DNA from: Leucobacter chromiireducens subsp. solipictus
GTDB lineage: Bacteria; Actinomycetota; Actinomycetes; Actinomycetales; Microbacteriaceae
Assembly (NCBI RefSeq): GCF_016758195.1
Contig: NZ_QYAC01000004.1
Span: 62,001 to 126,000 of the forward strand
Direction: 5' to 3'
DNA: 64,000 nt
The notes beneath the pieces were generated by a model that was given only the letters and a program-made list of their open reading frames with translations, was not told the DNA's origin and searched no databases. This document shows, in pieces, positions 16,764-26,790 of the stretch. Each line of letters starts with the position of its first letter. The first letter of the stretch is position 1. A program made the translations under genes and the position numbers.

Positions 16764-17576
16764 TCAGAAGTTGTTGAGCTGCTCGGTCTCCGCGGGAATC
16801 ACGCCGTCGCCGTGGAGCGACTCGCCGAGCCGCTTCAGCGCGGTCAACGCCACGTTCTGCGGCATCGGGCCGTACGAGATCCGGGCCACACCCAGCTTCT
16901 CGTACGCTGCCGCGGTGAGGGCCCCGGGGAGGCCAATGACGCTGACGGCCTGCGGGCCGATCCCGGCGACCAGCGCAAGCGTGTCCTCTTCGGAGAGCAC
17001 CCCCGGCACGAAGATGCAGGTCGCGCCCTCGTCGCGGTACGCGCGGCCGCGCTCGATCGCCTCCGCGATGGCCTCTGCGCGGGGCCGCTCCGGATTGCGA
17101 ACCAGCGCGTCCGTGCGCGCGTTCAGGGCGAACGCAATGCCCTCCTGCTCGCCGGTGCGCACGGCCGCGCGCATGATCGCGACGGACTCCCCGAACGGGC
17201 GCATCCGGTCCTCGATGTTCGCGCCCGAGACCCCCACGCCGATCGCGCGGCGGACGGTCTCCGAGACGTCGCCGTAGCCGCCGTCGAGATCCGCCGTCAC
17301 CGGGAAGTGCTCCGCGGCGGCCGCGATCCGGCCGATGCTCGCGAGCATAAGATCCAGGGGGATCTGCTCGCCGTCCGCGTACCCGTGGCTCGCGGCGATC
17401 GAGTGGCCCGCGGTCGCGATCGCCCGCGTGCCGGGAAGCTCTGCGACAACGCGCGCGCTCGCGGCGTCCCAGACATTGACGACGCGCAGGATCTCGGGAG
17501 CTGCGTACAGCTGTGCGAGGGCCTGCGCGTCGACGGCGACGCGGGTGGGGGTCCGGGGATGAGTCTGAGCGTTCAT
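16764..17576 (-). CDS. Isocitrate lyase / PEP mutase family protein
   Basis: 270 aa TIM-barrel protein. Metal-binding stretches TADLDGGYGD (about 103-112) and ANIEDR (about 128-133), and NARTDA, mark the ICL/PEPM superfamily. The KKCGH loop of true isocitrate lyase is missing, so this is one of the oxaloacetate decarboxylase, carboxyvinyl-phosphonate or 2-methylisocitrate-lyase-like members; reaction undecided. ATG is 6 nt after TAGCCT. Confidence 0.82.
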   Translation of the reverse strand: MNAQTHPRTPTRVAVDAQALAQLYAAPEILRVVNVWDAASARVVAELPGTRAIATAGHSIAASHGYADGEQIPLDLMLASIGRIAAAAEHFPVTADLDGGYGDVSETVRRAIGVGVSGANIEDRMRPFGESVAIMRAAVRTGEQEGIAFALNARTDALVRNPERPRAEAIAEAIERGRAYRDEGATCIFVPGVLSEEDTLALVAGIGPQAVSVIGLPGALTAAAYEKLGVARISYGPMPQNVALTALKRLGESLHGDGVIPAETEQLNNF

Positions 17577-17588
17577 ATCCTCAGGCTA
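17577..17588 (-). promoter_or_regulatory. Leaderless-type promoter: TAGCCT, 6 nt, ATG
   Basis: TAGCCT (17588-17583) then GAGGAT then the ATG of the PEP-mutase-family gene. GAGGA is too close to the ATG to serve as a normal ribosome site. Confidence 0.5.
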
Positions 17589-17625
17589 CGCCGGATCCGG
17601 CCGCGATTGTAGGGGTGACCCGGGA

Positions 17626-18336
17626 TTAGTGGCCCATCCCCAGGCCGCCGTCCACCGGCAGCACCGCGCCCGAGATGTAGGCGGCGTCGTCGCCCGCGAG
17701 GAACGACACGGCCCCAGCGATCTCCGATACCTGCCCGAACCGGGAGGCGGGGATCGAATCGAGGTACTGCTGCTGCTGCGCCTCGGGAAGTTCCGCGGTC
17801 ATGTCCGTCTCGATGAAGCCCGGAGCCACGACGTTCGCCGTGATCCCGCGCGACCCGAGCTCGCGAGTCAGCGAGCGCGCGAAGCCGACGAGCGCGGCCT
17901 TCGACGAGGAGTAGTTGATCTGCCCGGGCGAGCCGTACAGGGCCACGACGCTGGAGATGAGGATCACGCGACCGAAACGGCCCTTCAGCAGCCCCTTCGC
18001 GGCGCGCTTGACCACGCGGAAGGTGCCGGTGAGGTTCGTGTCGATGACGCTCGTAAACTCCTCCTCGCTCATGCGCAGGAGCAGCGTGTCCTTCGTGATC
18101 CCCGCGTTTGCGACGACCACCTCGACGGGGCCAAGCTCTGCTTCGATCTGGGTGAAGGCGGCGTCGATCGAGGCCGCGTCCGCCATCTCAGCGCGCACGG
18201 TCAGCGAGCCCGCGGGGCCCTCGCCGGAACGGGCGGTCACCGCGACACGGTGGCCGTCGGCGATCATGCGTTCGGCGATCGCGAAGCCGATGCCGCGATT
18301 GCCGCCGGTGACGAGTACGGTACGGGAGGTGCTCAT
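17626..18336 (-). CDS. fabG: 3-oxoacyl-ACP reductase, SDR family
   Basis: 236 aa. The nucleotide-binding motif VTGGNRGIG is at residues 10-18, with NAG for the structural turn and a catalytic Ser in ISSVVALYGSPGQ. YSSSK completes the Ser-Tyr-Lys set, and the C-terminal GAVLPVDGGLGMGH is typical of FabG. It reduces 3-oxoacyl-ACP with NADPH in type II fatty acid synthesis. The ATG has GGAAGGA 8 nt upstream. It is divergent from the DUF3099 gene. Confidence 0.88.
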   Translation of the reverse strand: MSTSRTVLVTGGNRGIGFAIAERMIADGHRVAVTARSGEGPAGSLTVRAEMADAASIDAAFTQIEAELGPVEVVVANAGITKDTLLLRMSEEEFTSVIDTNLTGTFRVVKRAAKGLLKGRFGRVILISSVVALYGSPGQINYSSSKAALVGFARSLTRELGSRGITANVVAPGFIETDMTAELPEAQQQQYLDSIPASRFGQVSEIAGAVSFLAGDDAAYISGAVLPVDGGLGMGH

Positions 18337-18489
18337 GGGGGTCCTTCCATTCAGACAGTGCGGTCTAGCCTACGGGAGCACCCATGCCGCGTGCCCGGGG
18401 CACGCGGCGCGGCCGCCCGGGAAACCGCGAACGTTGGGGTGCTCTCCAGCCAAACGGCGTAGGCTGGAGCGGTACGTGAGAAGGAGCGC

Positions 18490-18900
18490 ATGGCCAAGAG
18501 CTACAGTGTCACCTCGGCGGGCGTGAGCCCCGCCGAGGATCGCGCGCACCGCATGCGGATGTACTTCATCGCCATGGCCCTGCGGGTGCTGTGCGTGGTG
18601 TCCCTGTTCTGGGTGCGCGGCTGGTGGGTGCTCCTCGTCGCCGCCGGCGCGGTGCTCCTCCCCTGGTTTGCCGTGATGGTCGGCAACGCCGTCGCGCACA
18701 ACCCGGGCGAAGCCCCCGACGCACCCGAACCGCAGCAGCTCGCCGCGCCCGAGGCGTCGCTCGCCGAACCGGGGGCGCCGGCCGAGCTGATCGTCATCGA
18801 CGTGGAGCCCACGCGCCGCGCCGCGGCGGATCCCGGCGGCGGGCCCGGGGACGCCCCCGGTTCCCCCGACACCACCGGCGACGCCGGAGGTGCCGCATGA
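18490..18900 (+). CDS. DUF3099 membrane protein
   Basis: 136 aa. The N-terminal SYSVTSAGVSPAEDRAHRMR followed by two transmembrane helices (about 25-65) is DUF3099, an actinobacterial family of unknown role. The C-terminal 60 residues are an Ala/Pro/Gly/Asp-rich disordered tail. AAGGAG precedes the ATG. Its stop overlaps the next start (ATGA), so it leads a small operon with the Cys/His protein and SURF1. Confidence 0.85.
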   Translation: MAKSYSVTSAGVSPAEDRAHRMRMYFIAMALRVLCVVSLFWVRGWWVLLVAAGAVLLPWFAVMVGNAVAHNPGEAPDAPEPQQLAAPEASLAEPGAPAELIVIDVEPTRRAAADPGGGPGDAPGSPDTTGDAGGAA

Positions 18901-19142
18901 GTGGGATCAGCAATCCGATCGTGACGCTGGGCCTGCCCCCGGAGCACGAGTACTCGTGTTCCCGAGCGGGCTGCCGGGACGAGGCGAGCTGGGCGATCCA
19001 GTGGCGCAACCCGAAGATTCACGCCGAAGACCGCCGCAAGATCTGGCTGGCCTGCGAGCCACACCGCGACACGCTGCGGGACTTCCTCGCGTCGCGCGAT
19101 TTCCCGCTCAGCGTGGTACCCGTGAGTGAACTCGAGAACTGA
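18897..19142 (+). CDS. Small Cys/His protein of the fabG-SURF1 neighbourhood
   Basis: 81 aa. CSRAGCRDEASWAIQWRNPK (from residue 19) followed by IWLACEPHRDTL gives three cysteines and a His in a spacing suggestive of a zinc site. Homologous short proteins occur beside DUF3099 and SURF1 in actinobacteria; their function is not established. Start by ATGA overlap with the preceding gene. Confidence 0.75.
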   Translation: MSGISNPIVTLGLPPEHEYSCSRAGCRDEASWAIQWRNPKIHAEDRRKIWLACEPHRDTLRDFLASRDFPLSVVPVSELEN

Positions 19143-19156
19143 GAGACGACGACCGT

Positions 19157-20080
19157 ATGACCCAGGACACCGCTCCCGCACCGGCCGCCCCCTCCGAGGC
19201 CACGCGGTCAACGCCCGACGGGCCGCAGATCGGCTGGACGTTCCTGCGCTCGGGGCGCTGGTTCGGATACTTCACGATGCTCGTGGTGTTCTCCATCGCC
19301 TGCGTCCTGCTGGGCAACTGGCAGTTCGATCGTCGCGCGCAGGCCCGGGCGGAGATCGAGCGGCTGGACGCGAACTACGGCTCCGCCGCGGTGCCGCTGG
19401 CAACGGAACTCCCCAGCCTGGACGCGTTCGACGTTGACGCGCAGAAGTGGCGCACCGTGTCGATGCGGGGCGAGTACATCGGCGAGCCGACGCTTGCCCG
19501 CAATCGCCCCGGGCCCCAGGGCGTCGGCTCGGACCTGATCCAGGCGCTGCGCACGGACGCGGGCGAGGTGTTCTTTGTGGACCGCGGCTGGGTACCCGTC
19601 GACGGCGGCGCGGCGGCACGCGGTGAGGTCTCGGTGAGCGATCTCCCGCAGGCGCCGTCCGGCCCGGTCGTGGTCGAGGCGCGGCTGCGCGCCTCGGAAC
19701 CCCGGATTGATGGCCGCACGAGCTCGGGCATGACCGTTGCGAGTATCGAGCTGCCGGAGCTCGCCCGGCTGAGCGGCACGGAGGGCGAGGCCTACACCGG
19801 GGCGTACGGGATGCTGATCTCGGAGGACCCCGCGGGCGAACACGGGGTGCTCCCCGCCGAGCCCGAGCGCGACGAGGGCCCGCACCTCTCCTACGCGCTG
19901 CAGTGGTACGTGTTTATCCTCATCGCCGGGATCGGCGTCTACGTCGCGGCCCGGCGCGAGTACCGCAGCCTCAACGCGGGCAGTGAGATCGTGCGCGCCC
20001 AGGATCGCCGCGCGGCCGAGCGCAAGGTGCGCCGCGGCCCCTCCGACGCCGACATCGAGGACGCGCTCCTCGACCGATAG
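19157..20080 (+). CDS. SURF1-family cytochrome oxidase assembly protein
   Basis: 307 aa. One transmembrane helix near 37-55 (FTMLVVFSIACVLLGNWQF) and another near 250-270 (YALQWYVFILIAGIGVYV) enclose an extracytoplasmic beta domain. LGNWQFDRR and the late HLSYALQWYVF are SURF1 hallmarks. It helps insert heme into cytochrome c oxidase, and so links to ctaA and ctaB 7-9 kb away, which make heme A. An acidic, basic-rich tail follows. Confidence 0.88.
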   Translation: MTQDTAPAPAAPSEATRSTPDGPQIGWTFLRSGRWFGYFTMLVVFSIACVLLGNWQFDRRAQARAEIERLDANYGSAAVPLATELPSLDAFDVDAQKWRTVSMRGEYIGEPTLARNRPGPQGVGSDLIQALRTDAGEVFFVDRGWVPVDGGAAARGEVSVSDLPQAPSGPVVVEARLRASEPRIDGRTSSGMTVASIELPELARLSGTEGEAYTGAYGMLISEDPAGEHGVLPAEPERDEGPHLSYALQWYVFILIAGIGVYVAARREYRSLNAGSEIVRAQDRRAAERKVRRGPSDADIEDALLDR

Positions 20081-20110
20081 CCCGTCGGCGCTCGTGGAGC
20101 TGCCGGGCGT

Positions 20111-20148
20111 GATCTCGATCTCGATCCCGATCTCGATCCCGCTCTCGA
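20111..20148. repeat. Degenerate GATCTC hexamer repeat
   Basis: About six imperfect copies of GATCTC/GATCCC lie in the 142-bp gap between SURF1 and the convergent SRPBCC gene. No stem or gene is evident. Confidence 0.5.
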
Positions 20149-20222
20149 CGCGGATTGCCTCCCACGCCCCGACCGGACCAGGGGCACACGCTCTCTCCCC
20201 CGCCCCGCGCGCCGCCCGCGAC

Positions 20223-20699
20223 CTACCGGTAGAAGCCCTCGCGCAGGTTGATGCGATGCTCCACCCAGGCCTTCATCGCCGCGAGCATGCCGGTCCATCC
20301 GGCGCAGTTCCCGAACGCTGCGGTCGCGCCGGCCGGCGTGGCCTGCCAGGCCGACTCGGTGATGGTCACCAGCGTGCGGGTATCGTCGTCGACCGGGGCG
20401 AAGGTGAACGTCACCGTCGTCTCCCCCGCGGCGTCGCTCGTCGCCTCCCCGTCCCACGCGATCACGATTGTTTCGGGAGCTCGGGCCTCGATCACCCGCA
20501 CCGGAAAGGCGCCGGGAAAGTCGGCGAAGTCCCAGGTCACGGTCTCCCCCGCGACGAGCCTGCCCCGCGCAGCGCCGGTCGTGAAGTAGCGCGAGAGCGT
20601 GTGGGGATCCGCCACGGCCTCATACACCTCGGCACACGGACGTGCGATGTGGCCGGACACGGAAAAGGTGAGGTCGGTCAGAGCTGCTGTGGACGTCAT
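20223..20699 (-). CDS. SRPBCC / AHSA1-domain protein
   Basis: 158 aa. Helix-grip fold of the activator-of-Hsp90-ATPase-like group: SVSGHIARPCAEVYEAVADP at the start and GWTGMLAAMKAWVEHRIN in the long C-terminal helix. These bind hydrophobic ligands in a deep cavity; the ligand is unknown. A weak TGTAAT lies 6 nt before the ATG. Confidence 0.82.
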   Translation of the reverse strand: MTSTAALTDLTFSVSGHIARPCAEVYEAVADPHTLSRYFTTGAARGRLVAGETVTWDFADFPGAFPVRVIEARAPETIVIAWDGEATSDAAGETTVTFTFAPVDDDTRTLVTITESAWQATPAGATAAFGNCAGWTGMLAAMKAWVEHRINLREGFYR

Positions 20700-20714
20700 G
20701 CGTCAATTACAGCG

Positions 20715-20755
20715 CGAACGGGCCGCACACGGAAGAGTCGTGTGCGGCCCGTTCG
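20715..20755 (-). terminator. Terminator of the ABC-F gene, 17-bp stem
   Basis: A perfect inverted repeat (20715-20731 with 20739-20755, 7-nt loop) lies 27 bp after the ABC-F stop and before the SRPBCC start on the same strand. Confidence 0.85.
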
Positions 20756-20781
20756 GGTTCACTCAGCTTCTGATCAGGAGA

Positions 20782-22380
20782 TCACGCGAGTTCGATCAGC
20801 TCCAGGTAGTCCTTGGACCAGTGGTCCTCGGTTGCCTCGGGCATGATGAGCACCCGCTCCGGATTCAGTGCCTCGACGGCACCCTGATCGTGGGAGACGA
20901 GCACAACGGCACCCGAGAAGTGCGCCAGCGCGTCGAGGATCTCCTCCCGGCTCGCCGGATCCAGGTTGTTCGTGGGCTCATCGAGGAGCAGCACGTTGGC
21001 GCTGGACACCACGAGCATCGCGAGTGCGAGGCGCGTCTTCTCGCCGCCGGAGAGCACGCCGGCGGGCTTCAGGACGTCGTCACCCGTGAACAGGAACGAA
21101 CCCAGCACCTTCCGCGCCTCCGTTTCGGTGAGGTGCTGCGACACGGAGATCATGTTCTGCAGCACGCTCGCCTTGACGTCGAGGGTTTCGTGTTCCTGCG
21201 CGTAGTAGCCCACCTTGAGGCCGTGGCCGGCGATGATCTCGCCGGTGTCCGGCTCGTCCACTTGCGCGAGCAGTCGCAGCAGCGTCGTCTTGCCGGCACC
21301 GTTGAGCCCCAGGATCACGACCTTCGAGCCCCGGTCGATCGCGAGGTCGACGCCCGCGAAGATCTCGAGCGAGCCGTAGGACTTCGACAGCCCCTGCGCC
21401 ATGAGCGGTGTCTTTCCGCACGGCGCCGGATCCGGGAAGCGGAGCTTCGCGACGCGATCCACCTGGCGCACGTCCTCGAGGCCCGAGAGCATCTTCTCGG
21501 CGCGGGCCACCATCTGGTGCGCCGCGGCCGCCTTCGACGCTTTCGCCCCGAACTTCGCCGCCTGATCCTTCAGCGCCGACGCCTTCTTCTCGACGTTGGA
21601 GCGCTCCTTGCGGCGGCGCTCCTCATCGGCGGCGCGCTGGCGCTGGTAGAGCTTCCAGCCCATGTTGTACACGTCGATGACCTGGCGGTTCGCGTCGAGG
21701 TAGAAGACGCGGTTCACGGTTTCCCCCACGAGGTCGATGTCGTGACTGATCACGATCACGCCGCCCTTGTAGGTCTTCAGGAACTCGCGCAGCCACACGA
21801 TGGAGTCCGCATCGAGGTGGTTGGTTGGCTCGTCGAGGATCATGGTGTCCGCGTCGGAGAACAGGATGCGGGCAAGCTCGATGCGGCGGCGCTGGCCGCC
21901 CGAGAGGGTCTTGAGCGGCTGATCCAGGATCCGGTCGGGCAAGCCCAGGTTGTGCGAGATCGAAGCGGCCTCGGACTCGGCCGCGTACCCGCCGAGCGCC
22001 TGGAACCGGTCGGTCAGATTCCCGAACCGCTTCATGGCCTTCTCAGCGACAGCGGGATCCTCCGAGGCCATATCGGCGGAGGCCTTCGCGAGGTTCTGCT
22101 GCAGGGTGCCGAGCCCGCGGGCGTCCAGGATCCGGTGCCGGGCAATCTGCTCCGGATCGCCGGTGCGGGGGTCCTGCGGGAGGAAGCCGAGCTCCCCCGA
22201 GATCGTGATCTTTCCCTCGGCGGGCTGAAGCTCGCCCGAGAGGGTGCGTGTCAGGGTCGTCTTGCCGGCACCGTTGCGGCCCACCAGCCCGATCTTGTCA
22301 CCCGGGTTCACGCGAAACGTGACGCCGGACATGAGCCGACGCGCGCCAACATCAATCGCGAGATCCTCGACGGTAATCAT
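20782..22380 (-). CDS. ABC-F family ATPase (ribosome-associated)
   Basis: 532 aa, two ABC ATPase domains and no membrane helices. Walker A GRNGAGKTT with signature LSGGQRRR in the first half; Walker A GLNGAGKTT with LSGGEKTR in the second. The charged linker between them (ADEERRRKERSNVEKKASAL) is the P-site tRNA-interaction motif region. The family acts on translating ribosomes, in elongation control or antibiotic protection; which role applies is open. ATG 22380 has AAGGA 5 nt upstream. Confidence 0.9.
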   Translation of the reverse strand: MITVEDLAIDVGARRLMSGVTFRVNPGDKIGLVGRNGAGKTTLTRTLSGELQPAEGKITISGELGFLPQDPRTGDPEQIARHRILDARGLGTLQQNLAKASADMASEDPAVAEKAMKRFGNLTDRFQALGGYAAESEAASISHNLGLPDRILDQPLKTLSGGQRRRIELARILFSDADTMILDEPTNHLDADSIVWLREFLKTYKGGVIVISHDIDLVGETVNRVFYLDANRQVIDVYNMGWKLYQRQRAADEERRRKERSNVEKKASALKDQAAKFGAKASKAAAAHQMVARAEKMLSGLEDVRQVDRVAKLRFPDPAPCGKTPLMAQGLSKSYGSLEIFAGVDLAIDRGSKVVILGLNGAGKTTLLRLLAQVDEPDTGEIIAGHGLKVGYYAQEHETLDVKASVLQNMISVSQHLTETEARKVLGSFLFTGDDVLKPAGVLSGGEKTRLALAMLVVSSANVLLLDEPTNNLDPASREEILDALAHFSGAVVLVSHDQGAVEALNPERVLIMPEATEDHWSKDYLELIELA

Positions 22381-22476
22381 GGGTCCTTCTTCTGTCGTTG
22401 TTCGTGCGAGGCTGCCCCGCACGCGGTTCGGCCCGGGGCAGGAAACCCACCCCGGGCCGAACGTCGGTGTTGCGAT

Positions 22477-22827
22477 TTAGATCGAGAAACCGAGCGCCCT
22501 CATCATATCCCGACCATCGTCGGTGATACGCTCCGGCGTCCACGGCGGCATCCACACCCAGTTGATCCGGAACGCGGTCACCAGGCCGTCGAGGGCCTCG
22601 GCGATATCGTTCTCGATCACGTCCGTGAGCGGGCAGCCCGCGCTGGTCAGCGTCATGCTGATCACCAGGGCGTCGTGCTCCTGATCGAAGGCGAGATCGT
22701 AGATCAGGCCCAGGTCGACGATGTTCACGCCGAGCTCCGGATCCGACACGTTCTTCAGCGCCTCGATCGCCTGCTCCCGGAAGTCCGGGTCGATCGACTG
22801 CGGAACGGTGACTGCTTCCTCACTCAT
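22477..22827 (-). CDS. DUF59/SufT-like iron-sulfur assembly factor
   Basis: 116 aa MIP18-type protein. EALKNVSDPELGVNIVDLGL, then LTSAGCPLTDVIENDI with the conserved Cys and WVWMPPWTPERITDDGR, match the PaaD/SufT group that helps mature Fe-S proteins. It follows sufC by 16 bp on the same strand, but a TAGGCT 6 nt before its ATG suggests that it also has its own leaderless transcript. Confidence 0.88.
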   Translation of the reverse strand: MSEEAVTVPQSIDPDFREQAIEALKNVSDPELGVNIVDLGLIYDLAFDQEHDALVISMTLTSAGCPLTDVIENDIAEALDGLVTAFRINWVWMPPWTPERITDDGRDMMRALGFSI

Positions 22828-22839
22828 AGGACTAGCCTA
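22828..22839 (-). promoter_or_regulatory. Leaderless-type promoter: TAGGCT, 6 nt, ATG
   Basis: TAGGCT (22839-22834) then AGTCCT then the ATG of the DUF59 gene, in the 16-bp gap after sufC. Confidence 0.45.
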
Positions 22840-22843
22840 CGCC

Positions 22844-23602
22844 CTACGCGTTCGTGAGGAAACGGTCGTAGCCCTCTTCCTCAAGACGGTTGGCGAGCTC
22901 GGGGCCGCCCTCTTCCGCGACGCGGCCGTCCACGAACACGTGCACGAAGTCCGGCGTGATGTAGCGGAGGATACGCGTGTAGTGCGTGATCAGGAGCACG
23001 CCGAGGCCGGTGTTCTCCTTGGCGCGGTTGACGCCCTCGGACACGATCTTCAGCGCGTCAACGTCGAGGCCGGAGTCGGTCTCGTCGAGCACGGCGAACT
23101 TCGGCTGGAGGAGCTCGAGCTGCAGGATCTCGTTGCGCTTCTTCTCGCCACCGGAGAAGCCCTCGTTGACGTTTCGCGACGCGAAGGACTCGTCCATGCG
23201 CAGGTTCGCCATGGCGTCCTTCACGTCCTTCATCCAGGTGCGGATGGCGGGCGCTTCGCCGTCGATGGCGGTCTTTGCGGTGCGGAGGAAGTTGGCGTTG
23301 GTCACGCCCGGGATCTCCACCGGGTACTGCATGGCGAGGAACATACCCGCCTGCGCGCGCTCGTCCGGGCCGAGCTCGGTGATGTCCTCACCGTCGAGCA
23401 GGATCTGCCCGCTGGTGATCTCGTAGCGGGGGTGGCCGGCGACGGCGTAGGCGAGCGTCGACTTGCCCGAGCCGTTGGGGCCCATGATCGCGTGCGTCTC
23501 GCCCTTGCGGATCGTGAGGTCCACACCCTTGAGGATGGGCTTGGGACCCTGCTCGGTCTCAACGCTGACGTGCAGGTCCTTGATTTCAAGCACAGAAGTC
23601 AT
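22844..23602 (-). CDS. sufC: Fe-S assembly ATPase SufC
   Basis: 252 aa ABC ATPase: Walker A GPNGSGKST (41-49), a SufC-type signature FSGGEKKRNEI and Walker B FAVLDETDSGLDVDAL. SufC has ETDSGLD rather than the transporter EPTxxLD. It forms SufBC2D with SufB and SufD and powers assembly of Fe-S clusters in the cytosol. Its start overlaps the Rieske gene stop (ATGA). Confidence 0.95.
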   Translation of the reverse strand: MTSVLEIKDLHVSVETEQGPKPILKGVDLTIRKGETHAIMGPNGSGKSTLAYAVAGHPRYEITSGQILLDGEDITELGPDERAQAGMFLAMQYPVEIPGVTNANFLRTAKTAIDGEAPAIRTWMKDVKDAMANLRMDESFASRNVNEGFSGGEKKRNEILQLELLQPKFAVLDETDSGLDVDALKIVSEGVNRAKENTGLGVLLITHYTRILRYITPDFVHVFVDGRVAEEGGPELANRLEEEGYDRFLTNA

Positions 23603-23931
23603 ACGGCAATCTCTTTCGTAACGTGGGGGTCAATGTATACGACGCCGTCTTCGATTTCGACGACGTAAACGGGTACCGGCTCGTAGGCCGGGAGGTTGAG
23701 CGGCTTGCCGGTGCACAGCGAGAACGCGGAGCCGTGGGCCCAGCACTCGAGCGTGTCACCGTCAACGAATCCCTCGGAGAGGCTGATCTCACCGTGCGTG
23801 CAGGTGTCGCCGATGGCGTGGACGTCACCCTGACCGTCCAGCACCACAGCCATCGGTACGCCGTCGAGCACGACGCGCGTCGCCTGATCCTGCACCAGAT
23901 CGCTCAGATCGAGCGCCTTCATCCGGGACAT
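23599..23931 (-). CDS. Rieske-type [2Fe-2S] ferredoxin within the suf operon
   Basis: 110 aa. CTH (Cys44, His46) and CWAH (Cys63, His66) are the two ligand pairs of a Rieske cluster, as in NirD-like non-haem ferredoxins. A Rieske protein between sufD and sufC is usual in actinobacteria and may supply electrons for cluster assembly (inference). Its ATG overlaps the sufD stop by one base (TAATG). Confidence 0.9.
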   Translation of the reverse strand: MSRMKALDLSDLVQDQATRVVLDGVPMAVVLDGQGDVHAIGDTCTHGEISLSEGFVDGDTLECWAHGSAFSLCTGKPLNLPAYEPVPVYVVEIEDGVVYIDPHVTKEIAV

Positions 23932-25109
23932 TACGCCAGCACGCTCTGCTGCAGCTCGGCCTCAATCGCGGTCTGGAGACGTTCTTCGATCTGCTCGTTG
24001 CCGATGCGCTGAATGACCTCGAAGAGGAAGCCGCGCACCACGAGCTTGCGTGCTTCGTCCTCGGAGATGCCGCGGCTCTGCAGGTAGAAGATGTGCTCTT
24101 CGTCAAAGCGGCCCGTCGTCGACGCGTGGCCGGCGCCCTCGATGTCGCCGGTCTCGATCTCGAGGTTCGGGATCGAGTCCGCGCGCGTGCCCTCGGTGAG
24201 GGTGAGGTTGCGGTTCTCCTCGTAGCTGTCGGTGCCGGTCGCCACGCGCCGGATCAGCACGTCGCCGATCCACACCGCGTGTGCGGCCTCGCCCTGCAGC
24301 GCGCCCTTGTAGGCGACGCGGCTGCGGGTGTGCGGCGCGTTGTGGTCGATGTAGACCTGGTGCTCGAGGTGCTGGCCGGCGTCCGCGAAGTACGCGCCGT
24401 AGGCCTCGCCGTTCGCGCCCTGACCGTCGAGGTGGATCGACGGGTTGACCCGCACGATCTTCCCGCCGAGCGAGACGACGATGTGCTGGAGGTTGCCGTC
24501 GCGGGCGACGACCGCGTTGTGGCTCGCGAGGTGAATCGCGTCCTCGTCCCACTCCTGGAGCGACACGACGGTGAGGTTCGCGCCCTCGCCGACGACGATC
24601 TCGACCGTCTCGGTGAGGTTCGCGGTCCCCGTGTTCTCGAGGATCACGAGGGCGTTTGCCTGTGCGGCCGCCTCGATGATCGTGTGCGACGCGGTCGGCG
24701 CAGTGGTCAGCGCGGTGCGCGTGACGGTGACCGTCTGGCGCTCCTCGCTGGTGAGCAGGATCCGCTGCGCGGTGCCGGCCTGGCCCCACGCGTTCGCCGC
24801 GGCGCGATCCTCGGGAAGGCCGCCACGGCCCACGAGCTCCGAGTCCATCGGGATCGAGGTGACCTCGACGCCCGCGGCATCGGAGACCTCGAGCGCGGAG
24901 GCGCCGGGAGCGAGGTCACCGGTGAGCAGCGATGCGAGCTGCGCGACCGGCGTGTACTTCCAGTTCACCTCGCGGCCCGTGACGTCCGCGAAATCTGCGA
25001 CATTCGCGGACTTCATGCGGTCGGACCGGGTCTGCACCGGCGCGCGGTTGTCCCAGTCGCCGTCGCTGTGCGCCTTCGCGCCGTGCTGTTCAGTCTGAAG
25101 CGTTGTCAT
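23931..25109 (-). CDS. sufD: Fe-S assembly scaffold subunit SufD
   Basis: 392 aa of the SufBD beta-helix fold. The C-terminal GRFDEEHIFYLQSRGISEDEA (here TGRFDEEHIFYLQSRGI) and LVVRGFLFEV are shared with SufB. It pairs with SufB in the SufBC2D scaffold. Its start lies 2 bp from the sufB stop, so it is co-translated. Confidence 0.93.
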   Translation of the reverse strand: MTTLQTEQHGAKAHSDGDWDNRAPVQTRSDRMKSANVADFADVTGREVNWKYTPVAQLASLLTGDLAPGASALEVSDAAGVEVTSIPMDSELVGRGGLPEDRAAANAWGQAGTAQRILLTSEERQTVTVTRTALTTAPTASHTIIEAAAQANALVILENTGTANLTETVEIVVGEGANLTVVSLQEWDEDAIHLASHNAVVARDGNLQHIVVSLGGKIVRVNPSIHLDGQGANGEAYGAYFADAGQHLEHQVYIDHNAPHTRSRVAYKGALQGEAAHAVWIGDVLIRRVATGTDSYEENRNLTLTEGTRADSIPNLEIETGDIEGAGHASTTGRFDEEHIFYLQSRGISEDEARKLVVRGFLFEVIQRIGNEQIEERLQTAIEAELQQSVLA

Positions 25110-25111
25110 CG

Positions 25112-26530
<1,419 letters not shown>

Positions 26531-26790
26531 GATCCCTCCCTCATTCTTCGTCTCGCCGGGCAACCCGTCGCGAGACCGGAGGGTCCGGCTCGGAAGGTGC
26601 GTGCGCACGCATCGGGTTCCCTGCAGCGGTGCAGTAGTCTGGGCTTCGGACGGAACCGTTCAGGTGCTGTGCACCCGAGCGATTCGCCGTACGCAACCAC
26701 AGCTTCCCATTCTACAGGTTCCCGCGCGTTTGCGGGAGGGGCGCGCGCAGCGCACTTGGATCACCTGGGAGGCCCCTGAGAGGAGTCCCG

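Noticed and set aside
20599-22857. Plus-strand 752-codon frame opposite the ABC-F gene
   Set aside because: Antisense of a gene with two complete ATPase domains; no domain of its own.
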